A DNA stretch of 64,000 nucleotides from Actinophytocola sp963826035 (lineage in GTDB: Bacteria; Actinomycetota; Actinomycetes; Mycobacteriales; Pseudonocardiaceae): positions 1,426,001 to 1,490,000 of the forward strand of contig CAWGVZ010000010.1 of the NCBI GenBank assembly GCA_963826035.1, given 5' to 3'. The notes under the pieces are model-generated. The model did no database searches and was not told where the DNA came from. It was given only the letters and a program-made list of their open reading frames with translations. The stretch's first letter is position 1, and each line of letters starts with the position of its first letter. Position numbers and translations under genes: made by a program. Positions 57,443-64,000 of the stretch are shown here, piece by piece.

Positions 57443-58965
57443 GGTTCCGCCGGTGCGGCGCGGCGGCGTTGCTGGTCGAGGTCGAGGATGTCCTGGGCTG
57501 GTACGCCGCCGTCGTCGAACGGTCGATCCCCGGAGTGGTGGAGGTGATCCCGGCCGCGCGGACCGTGCTCGTGCGGTTCGATCCGTCCGTTGTGGACGGT
57601 GTGACTTTGTCGGCGGCGCTGTCCGAGGTGACCCCGATACCGGTGGCCGGTGAGGACACCGAGCCGGTGACCATCGAGGTCTGCTACGACGGCGCGGACC
57701 TCACGGAGGTGGCGAAGGAGACGGGGCTGCGGGAGAGCGAGGTGGTGGAGATCCACACCGGCTCGGACTACGTGGTCGGATTCTCCGGTTTCGCACCGGG
57801 TTTCGGCTACCTCACGGGCCTCGACCCCAGCTTGAGGCTCCCGCGCCGCGACACACCGCGCGTGCGGGTGCCGGCCGGTGCGGTGGCCATAGCGGGCGAG
57901 TTCACGGGCGTCTACCCACGCTCCTCCCCCGGCGGCTGGCGGCTGCTCGGCCACACGAACGCGACGCTGTGGGACCCGGCGCGCAGCACACCCGCGTTGC
58001 TCCGGCCGGGCACCCGGGTGCGTTTCGTGTCGGTGGACTCGCTCCCGCCGGCCCCCTCGCCGCCGTCGGTCCACAGTGGACAGGTGGTCGAAGGGGTGGT
58101 GGTGACGGCGACCGGCCCGCTGGCAACGGTGCAGGATCGCGGCCGGCCGGGTTATGCCTCTCTGGGGGTGGGTGCGTCCGGCACGGCCGACCGGGAATCG
58201 GCCGGGCTGGCGAACCGTCTGGTGGGCAACGCGGAGGACGCGGCGTGCGTGGAGGTGACGTTCGGCGGCCTGGAGCTGGACTTCCGCGAGCGGGCGAGGG
58301 TCGCGATCACGGGCGCACCCTGTCCGATCACGCGCGACGGTAGGGGCGAGGCGATGAACGCTCCGTTCACCGTGTCGGCCGGTTCCCGCCTGTCCCTGGC
58401 CGCGCCGACCGTGGGCGTGCGAACGTACGTGGCGATCCGCGGCGGCGTCGACGCGCCGGAAACGCTGGGCTCCCGCTCGACGGATCTCCTTTCGGGCCTG
58501 GGCCCGGCCCCGCTCAAGGCCGGCGATGTGTTCCCCATCGGCCGGTCGGTGGCGGGCCCGCCGCCGACCGTGCAGGTGGCCCCGGTGGCGACCCCGGCCG
58601 CCGGTGACCTGACGGTGCGCCTGACCCCGGGTCCGCGGGACGACTGGTTCACGGCGGCCGCCTGGCAGGCGCTGCTCAGCGGGGAGTACGTGGTGACGGC
58701 GGAGAGCAATCGCATCGGGGTGCGGTTGAACGGCCCGGAGCTGAAGCGGTCCCGGTCAGCGGAACTGCCGAGTGAGGCGGTGGTGGCGGGGGCGGTGCAG
58801 GTCCCGATCTCGGGTCAGCCGCTGGTGTTCCTGGCCGACCACCCGGTGACGGGCGGATACCCGGTGATAGCGGTGGTGTGCGCGGCGGACCTCCCGCTGG
58901 TGGCCCAGGCGCGACCGGGTCAGGTGCTCCGCTTCCGCGCGCCGAAAAATGTCAGACCTGCCTGA
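57439..58965 (+). CDS. pxpBC: Fused 5-oxoprolinase subunits B and C (KipI-KipA)
   Basis: A 508-residue fusion. Residues 1-205 are PxpB/KipI (allophanate hydrolase subunit 1: VGFSGFAPGFGYLTGLDPSLRLPRRDTPRVRVPAGAVAIAGEFTGVYPRSSPGGW). Residues about 215-508 are PxpC/KipA (biotin-dependent carboxyltransferase-like: GPLATVQDRGRPGYASLGVGASGTADRESAGLANRLVGN, then FLADHPVTGGYPVIAVV). In E. coli and B. subtilis these are separate chains. The fusion locks their 1:1 ratio. Works with PxpA to recycle pyroglutamate. GTG 57439. Confidence 0.92.
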   Translation: MRFRRCGAAALLVEVEDVLGWYAAVVERSIPGVVEVIPAARTVLVRFDPSVVDGVTLSAALSEVTPIPVAGEDTEPVTIEVCYDGADLTEVAKETGLRESEVVEIHTGSDYVVGFSGFAPGFGYLTGLDPSLRLPRRDTPRVRVPAGAVAIAGEFTGVYPRSSPGGWRLLGHTNATLWDPARSTPALLRPGTRVRFVSVDSLPPAPSPPSVHSGQVVEGVVVTATGPLATVQDRGRPGYASLGVGASGTADRESAGLANRLVGNAEDAACVEVTFGGLELDFRERARVAITGAPCPITRDGRGEAMNAPFTVSAGSRLSLAAPTVGVRTYVAIRGGVDAPETLGSRSTDLLSGLGPAPLKAGDVFPIGRSVAGPPPTVQVAPVATPAAGDLTVRLTPGPRDDWFTAAAWQALLSGEYVVTAESNRIGVRLNGPELKRSRSAELPSEAVVAGAVQVPISGQPLVFLADHPVTGGYPVIAVVCAADLPLVAQARPGQVLRFRAPKNVRPA

Positions 58966-58990
58966 TAGCGTTGAAAACAGGGGCCCCTGG

Positions 58991-59015
58991 CCGATTGAAT
59001 GGACCATTCAATCGG
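58991..59015. terminator. Near-perfect 25-bp palindrome between pxpBC and GntR genes
   Basis: CCGATTGAATGG (58991-59002) and CCATTCAATCGG (59004-59015) are perfect 12-bp arms around a single A. As RNA this gives an 11-bp stem with a 3-nt loop, so it probably ends both convergent genes. Such tight symmetry would also suit a protein-binding site. Confidence 0.55.
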
Positions 59016-59035
59016 TGTTCACCCGATCGGGCGCT

Positions 59036-59749
59036 TCAGCTCTCGACCCGCTTCGTGTATGCCGCGACCAGCACGTGCTCCGAGTCGTCCAGGTACTTCA
59101 GCAGCAACCGTTCCGCGCGCGAAACATCCGCGACCTCGAGCGCCGCCAGCACCTCGCGATTCCGCTCCAGATAGGGCTCGTGCAGGCGCCGGGGATCGGC
59201 CATCAGGTGGAACGCCAGCCGCAGCTCGGCCAGGATGCCGCGCATCAGTTCATCCACCCGAGGCGACGCCGCCAGCGCACCCACTGCCTGGTGGAACATC
59301 ATGTTGGCGGTCCCCAGCGCTCGCCAGTCCTGCTGGCGCATCGCCTCGTCGCCCGCCGCGACCGCCGCCGCCAGGTCGGCCGTGCGCACCGGGCCCACCA
59401 GACCCCGGACCGCGCCGCACTCCACCAGTTTGCGCACCCCGTAGATGTCGATCACGTCGTCCACCGTCAGCTTGCGGACGAAGACGCCCCGATTCAACTC
59501 GTGGACCAGCAGCCGCTCGTGGGTCAGCAGCCGGAACGCCTCGCGCAGCGTGTTGCGGGAGATCGCCAACGACTTGACGATCGTGTCCTCCGCCAGCCGC
59601 TCGCCCGGCTCGTACTGCCCCTTGATGATCCGGCCGCGGAGGATGTCCGCCAGCTTCTCCACGGTGCTGATCCGACCGAGCGACTCCCGCTCGGCGACCA
59701 GCTCCGTCTCCGGGCCCACGATGCCTCCAACTTCCCTGACCTGCGCCAT
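59036..59749 (-). CDS. GntR-family (FCD/FadR subfamily) regulator
   Basis: A 237-residue repressor. The winged HTH (TVEKLADILRGRIIKGQYEPGERLAEDTIVKSLAISRNTLREAFRLLTHERLL) is followed by a helical FCD domain with potential metal ligands (MMFHQAVGALAASPRVDELM, AFHLM, LKYLDDSEHVL). The ATG at 59749 is preferred; TACAAT stands 6 bp before it, so the mRNA may be nearly leaderless. It is convergent with pxpBC and divergent from the large secreted protein at 59867, so either could be its target. Confidence 0.88.
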   Translation of the reverse strand: MAQVREVGGIVGPETELVAERESLGRISTVEKLADILRGRIIKGQYEPGERLAEDTIVKSLAISRNTLREAFRLLTHERLLVHELNRGVFVRKLTVDDVIDIYGVRKLVECGAVRGLVGPVRTADLAAAVAAGDEAMRQQDWRALGTANMMFHQAVGALAASPRVDELMRGILAELRLAFHLMADPRRLHEPYLERNREVLAALEVADVSRAERLLLKYLDDSEHVLVAAYTKRVES

Positions 59750-59866
59750 CCCGATTGTATCCGGCCATCCGTACCAACCGGACGCTCGCCCGGTGGCCAC
59801 CCGAAATTTTCTTTCCGGACACCGCTAGGTCTGGCAAAGAACCGACCACAGCGGTTTACTCAGCCT

Positions 59867-62800
59867 GTGTCGAAGCGCCTGCTCACCCTCGCCGCCGTCG
59901 CCGGTTCGCTCATCGCGTTCGGACCCGCGCCCGCACTGGCCGACAACACTGTGTCCACCAACACCGAGTCCACCAGTGACGCCGCCGCCTATCCTGGCGA
60001 CGATTTTCTCACCGCGCGACAGCAGCGCAGCGCAGCCGCCGTCGAGCCGCGGCTCGAGACCAGCGAGCGGGAGCGGCCGGTGGCGCCGGGCGTCACCCTC
60101 CGCTCCTTCGACCGGTACGGCCCCGACGGCTACACCGGCACCCCCACCTGGCTCCAGGGCGACAGCCTCACGGTCGACCTCACTAAGGGCACGACCGTCG
60201 ACTACCTGTTCCCCGGCCAGGTGGCGAAGGGCGAGCCGCTGTCGGTCCAGGCCGACCGCGACGGCGCGGTGGCCGCGGTGAACGGCGACTTCTTCGACAT
60301 CAACAACTCCACGGCGCCGCTGGGCGTCGGCGTCCAGTCGGGCGAGGTGGTCCAGTCGCCGGACTCCGTACCCACCTGGCACAAGTCGGCCGCCATCCTC
60401 ACCCCCGAGGGCATCGGCTCGATCGGCGAGGTGTTCTTCGAGGGCACGATCGCCACCCCGGACAGTGACGTGCCTGACCTGCCGCTCGCGGGAGTGAACA
60501 AGCCGACCCTCGCGACGAACGGCATCGAGGCGTTCACCCCGCTCTGGGGCACCTACTGCCGCTGCCGCGCCACCCAGGGCGCCGGCGCGGTCACCGAGGT
60601 CGAGGTGGTGGACAACAAGGTCACGGCCGTCCGCCCGCAGGCGGGTGAGGGCGCCATCCCGGCGAACGCGCTGATGCTCGTCGGCCGGGAGGAGGGCGCC
60701 GCGAAGCTCGCGGGCCTCGCGGTCGGCGACGAGGTCCGCGTCGACTACCAGGCCCGCACGGCCGAGGGCCAGCAGGTCCAGGCGGCCATCAACGGCCGCC
60801 AACTGCTGGTGGTCAACGGCGAACCGCAGAAGGCCAGTCAGGGCAACAACGTCCCCGCCGCCCCGCGCACGGCACTCGGCTTCTCTCGCGACGGCAAGCG
60901 GATGTTCCTGCTGACGGCCGACGGCCGGCAGTCGGCGTTCGCCGAGGGGCTCGGTCTCGACGAGCTCGCCACCATGATGGTCGAGATGGGTGCCTACCAC
61001 GCGGTCAACCTGGACGGCGGCGGCTCGACCACGATCGTCGCGCGCGAGCCCGGCGCCGAGACGGCCCAGGTGGAGAACCGGCCGTCCGACGGCCAGCAGC
61101 GCAACGTGCCCAACGGCCTGGCGCTGTTCGCGCCGGACGGCACCGGCAAGCTGCGCGGGTTCTGGGTGGAGCCGGTGCTCGACCCGGCCCGCGCGTCCGG
61201 CTCGTCGACCGTGGCACCGAGCCACCCCGAACGTGTCCACTCCGGACTGACCCGCACGCTCCGAGCGGCCGGCTACGACGAGACCTACGGCCCGGCCGCC
61301 GCGAACCCGCGCTGGCGCGGCGAACCGAAGCACGGCACGGTCGACGGCAACGGCGTCTTTCGGGCCAAGCAGCCGGGCGACACGACCGTCTCGGTGAGCG
61401 AACGCAACGTCCGCGGCGAGATCGAGCTGACGGTGCTCGGCCCGGTGGCCCGCACCGCGCCGACCCGCGACCAGGTCTCGCTCACCGGGCAGGGCCAGAC
61501 CAGCACGTTCGGCGCCATCGGCTACGACGCCGGCGGGGTGTCCGCGCCGGTCGAGCCGGTGGACGTCACGCTGACCTACGACCGCGAGCTGGTCGACATC
61601 GCGCCCAACGCGGACGGCCAGTACACGATCACCGCGAAGAAGCCGACCGGCTCGACGCTCGTCACGATCGACGTGGCCGGCAAGCGCAGCGTCCTGCCGG
61701 TGACCATCGGGCTGCAGGAGGTCATGCTCGAGGACTTCACCAACCCGGCCGGCTGGACGTTCTTCGGCGAGCGGGCCACCGGCGCCATCGCGCCGACCCC
61801 GGACGGCCACGACGGCCCCGGCCTGCGGCTCACCTACGACTTCACCCAGAGCACCGGCACCCGCACCGGCGGCGCCGCCGGGCCGGCCGGACTCCAGATT
61901 CCCGGACAGCCCAAGGCGTTGCGGCTGTGGGTGAACTCCACGGGCAAGGGCGAGTGGGCGAGCCTGCAGGTGTACGACGGCAACGGCCAGCTGCTGCCGG
62001 CGTTCCGCGCCGGCTACCTGACCACCACCGGCTGGCGGCAGCTGGAGTTCACGGTGCCGGCCGGCACCACGTATCCGTTGACGTTCCGCCGGTTCTACGG
62101 CGCGGAGACCGTGGCCAGCCAGAGCTACCACGGCGACCTGGTGATCGACCAGCTCACGGCGCTCGTCCCGCCGTCGCTGGACGTTCCGGTGCCGCCCGTG
62201 GTGGCCGACCCGGTGATCGTCCAGGACGGCACGGCCGACGCGCCGTGGCGGTTCGCCGTGATGTCCGACGCGCAGTTCGTGGCCAGGGACCCGGACAGCG
62301 ACATCGTCGCCCAGGCCCGCCGGACGCTGCGGGAGATCAGGGCCGCCCGGCCGGACTTCCTCATCATCAACGGGGACCTGGTCGACGAGGCGTCACCGGC
62401 CGACTTCGCGCTGGCCAAACGGATTCTCGACGAGGAGCTGCAGGGCGAGCTGCGGTACCACTACGTGCCGGGCAACCACGAGCGGGCGGACGGCAGCCTG
62501 GCGAACTTCCGCGCGGTGTTCGGCGAGACGCAGCAGACGATCGATCACCAGGGCACCCGGTTCATCACCATGGACACCTCTGCGATCAACCTGCGCGCCA
62601 GCGACTGGACCCAGCTCGGCCGCCTGCGCGCCGAGCTGGACCGGGCGGCCAAGGACCGGCGGGTGAAGTCCGTGGTGCTGGTGGCGCACGTGCCGACCGA
62701 CGACCCGACCCCGGCGAACGCCAGCGAGCTGTCCGACCGCAAGGAGGCGGCCACCATCGACCAGTGGCTGGCCGAGTTCCAGGACAGCACGGGCAAGGGC

Positions 62801-63310
62801 ACGGCCTTCATCGGCGCCCACGTCGGCACGTTCCATGCCACGCACGTCGACGGTGTGCCGCATTTCGTGAACGGCAACTCCGGCAAGAACCCGTCGACCC
62901 CGCCGGGCCAGGGCGGGTTCACCGGCTGGTCGATGTGGGGAGTCGACCCGCGCGGGCGCCCCGGCGACTGGATCGGCGCCGAGGTGCGCCCGCACGTCGA
63001 CGCAGTGGCCATCACCGCGCCCGAGACCGTCCCGGTCGGACAGTCCACTGTGGTCTCCGCCAGCCTGACGCAGGGCAGCCGGACGGTACCGGTCGCCTAC
63101 CCGGTGACCGCCGACTGGTCCGGCTCGCCGAACGTCCACATCGGATCGCGCGACGACCTGCGACCGTGGCACGCGGCCTGGTTCGACCCGGCGACCGGGA
63201 AGCTGACGGCGTTCCGCCCGGCCACCGTCACGCTGTCCGTGACGGTGAACGGGGTCCGCCAGCAGGCGAGGATCGCGCTGGTGGCCGAGCAGGCACGGGC
63301 TACTGGCTAG
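59867..63310 (+). CDS. Large secreted phosphodiester-glycosidase / metallophosphoesterase fusion
   Basis: A 1147-residue exported protein. Signal peptide (RLLTLAAVAGSLIAFGPAPALA). Residues about 80-430 are a NAGPA-type phosphodiester glycosidase domain (VNGDFFDINNS near 136, RTALGFSRDGKRMFLLTADGRQ, NLDGGGSTTIVA near 382). Ig-like and galactose-binding-like beta domains fill about 490-770. A calcineurin-like phosphoesterase follows: MSDAQF (about 798), NGDLVDE (834), GNHE (868), VAHVP (939) and GAHVGTFH (983). A beta domain ends it. GTG 59867. It may release sugar and phosphate from cell-wall or teichoic-like polymers (inference). Confidence 0.87.
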   Translation: MSKRLLTLAAVAGSLIAFGPAPALADNTVSTNTESTSDAAAYPGDDFLTARQQRSAAAVEPRLETSERERPVAPGVTLRSFDRYGPDGYTGTPTWLQGDSLTVDLTKGTTVDYLFPGQVAKGEPLSVQADRDGAVAAVNGDFFDINNSTAPLGVGVQSGEVVQSPDSVPTWHKSAAILTPEGIGSIGEVFFEGTIATPDSDVPDLPLAGVNKPTLATNGIEAFTPLWGTYCRCRATQGAGAVTEVEVVDNKVTAVRPQAGEGAIPANALMLVGREEGAAKLAGLAVGDEVRVDYQARTAEGQQVQAAINGRQLLVVNGEPQKASQGNNVPAAPRTALGFSRDGKRMFLLTADGRQSAFAEGLGLDELATMMVEMGAYHAVNLDGGGSTTIVAREPGAETAQVENRPSDGQQRNVPNGLALFAPDGTGKLRGFWVEPVLDPARASGSSTVAPSHPERVHSGLTRTLRAAGYDETYGPAAANPRWRGEPKHGTVDGNGVFRAKQPGDTTVSVSERNVRGEIELTVLGPVARTAPTRDQVSLTGQGQTSTFGAIGYDAGGVSAPVEPVDVTLTYDRELVDIAPNADGQYTITAKKPTGSTLVTIDVAGKRSVLPVTIGLQEVMLEDFTNPAGWTFFGERATGAIAPTPDGHDGPGLRLTYDFTQSTGTRTGGAAGPAGLQIPGQPKALRLWVNSTGKGEWASLQVYDGNGQLLPAFRAGYLTTTGWRQLEFTVPAGTTYPLTFRRFYGAETVASQSYHGDLVIDQLTALVPPSLDVPVPPVVADPVIVQDGTADAPWRFAVMSDAQFVARDPDSDIVAQARRTLREIRAARPDFLIINGDLVDEASPADFALAKRILDEELQGELRYHYVPGNHERADGSLANFRAVFGETQQTIDHQGTRFITMDTSAINLRASDWTQLGRLRAELDRAAKDRRVKSVVLVAHVPTDDPTPANASELSDRKEAATIDQWLAEFQDSTGKGTAFIGAHVGTFHATHVDGVPHFVNGNSGKNPSTPPGQGGFTGWSMWGVDPRGRPGDWIGAEVRPHVDAVAITAPETVPVGQSTVVSASLTQGSRTVPVAYPVTADWSGSPNVHIGSRDDLRPWHAAWFDPATGKLTAFRPATVTLSVTVNGVRQQARIALVAEQARATG

Positions 63311-63857
63311 CCAGCTCGGGCAGCTCGAAGCGGCCGAACACCCAGGTGCCGGGCGCTTCCGGGTCGTCGCCGCTCCAGAACTCGGTCCACAGCTCGACGA
63401 ACTCGTCGCGCGACAGCGAACCGTCGTGGTCGCGGTCGAGCAGCGGGAACACCTCGTCGGTGTCGGTGGGCTTGCCGGACCACGTCTCGATCAGCTGGCG
63501 GTACTCGGCCGCCGAGATGGCACCGTCGCCGTTCTCGTCGATCGCGTCGAACATGGTGCTGGCGGTCGCGGTGACCGCGTCCAACTGGTCGCCGAGCTGG
63601 TCGACCACCAGGAGGACCTCGTCGATCGTGACCTTGTCGTCACGGTCGAGATCGGACACCGCGAGCAGCGTGTCCCACCACCCCATCATGATGGCGGTCA
63701 GGCGGACCCGGGCTTCGGAGTCGGGGGCCAGGCCGCGGTTGGCCGTCCATCTGGCGGTGAGAGCCTCGAAGTCGGACTGTTCCAGAAGGCCGTCGCCGTC
63801 GGCGTCCATGGCGGGAAAGACCTGGGCGACCTTGCGGCGCTGCAGTTCACTTGGCAT
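63300..63857 (-). CDS. Four-EF-hand calcium-binding protein (calerythrin-like)
   Basis: A 185-residue cytoplasmic protein with four EF loops: DADGDGLLEQSD (18-29), DLDRDDKVTIDE (69-80), DENGDGAISAAE (107-118) and DRDHDGSLSRDE (141-152). All keep acidic residues at positions 1, 3, 5 and 12; position 12 is Asp in loop 1. Spacing and length resemble calerythrin of Saccharopolyspora, a calcium buffer or sensor. ATG 63857 is used; a longer frame to 63941 lacks support. It overlaps the convergent secreted protein by 11 bp. Confidence 0.92.
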   Translation of the reverse strand: MPSELQRRKVAQVFPAMDADGDGLLEQSDFEALTARWTANRGLAPDSEARVRLTAIMMGWWDTLLAVSDLDRDDKVTIDEVLLVVDQLGDQLDAVTATASTMFDAIDENGDGAISAAEYRQLIETWSGKPTDTDEVFPLLDRDHDGSLSRDEFVELWTEFWSGDDPEAPGTWVFGRFELPELASQ

Positions 63858-64000
63858 TGCCTCAGCCTGAACCGCTGGGCCTGACCACACAATTGGCCAC
63901 TCGTGTTTGCGTTTACTGCGACCGAGTGAGGTCGATGACACCGTGAGTAGATATTGTCAATCCGCCGGATGACTTGGCAATTTCACAAGCCCCCAACCAG

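Overview
This is a 64-kb chromosomal window from a high-GC actinomycete. Several small families typical of Pseudonocardiales (an RGCVC-type cysteine protein, DUF6292-like and DUF6307-like proteins, tandem GAF-ANTAR regulators) point to a member of the Pseudonocardiaceae. That placement is inference; there is no rRNA marker here. Genes are dense, often joined by ATGA/GTGA start-stop overlaps, with hairpins between convergent genes.

Layout. 1-2.2 kb: succinate dehydrogenase/fumarate reductase flavoprotein (cut by the window edge) and its cytochrome b subunit, with a divergent LysR regulator. 3.2-8.0 kb: secreted PQQ-type sugar dehydrogenase behind a DasR-like box, an ATPase/phosphotransferase/ECF sigma operon, and a divergent AhpD-like protein. 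8.1-8.4 kb: four closely spaced tRNA genes, one a class I tRNA with a leucine anticodon. 9.2-11.1 kb: tartrate/isopropylmalate-type dehydrogenase coupled to a fluoroacetate-dehalogenase-like hydrolase. 11.1-13.9 kb: glycosyltransferase, RGCVC protein and two GAF-ANTAR regulators. 14-18 kb: desaturase, small lineage-specific proteins and a FAD-Rieske oxidoreductase. 17.9-21.5 kb: a signalling cluster (NarL-type regulator, SpoIIAB-like ATPase, double-PAS kinase, single-domain receiver, STAS protein). 21.5-28.5 kb: secreted sialidase-like protein, GNAT, XRE regulator with a small divergent partner, TPR membrane protein and lipoprotein. 28.5-33.5 kb: iron-siderophore ABC importer with two paralogous binding proteins, one frameshifted. 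33.7-45.1 kb: a polyamine block (aminoaldehyde dehydrogenase, PotABCD, saccharopine-dehydrogenase-like enzyme, Lrp regulator, putrescine-type aminotransferase), interrupted by a methyltransferase/GNAT/MFS operon. 45.1-50.9 kb: TetR, aldo/keto reductase, a broken NmrA gene and two coupled chitinases behind DasR-like boxes. 51-54.8 kb: asparaginase, 21-bp tandem repeats, a membrane-anchored beta-propeller and a large helical protein. 54.9-59.7 kb: 5-oxoproline (pyroglutamate) uptake and hydrolysis with two regulators. 59.9-63.9 kb: a large secreted phosphodiester-glycosidase/phosphoesterase and a four-EF-hand protein.

How it fits together. Three catabolic modules can be read: chitin and possibly sugar oxidation (shared dre-like boxes), putrescine uptake, transamination and oxidation (shared Lrp-type motif), and pyroglutamate use (PxpA, fused PxpBC and a transporter). 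The most unusual observations are the tRNA array, the near-identical PAS duplication, the decayed siderophore-binding paralog, the shortened IclR protein, the HTH-methyltransferase fusion, and three arrays of 21-22-bp intergenic repeats.
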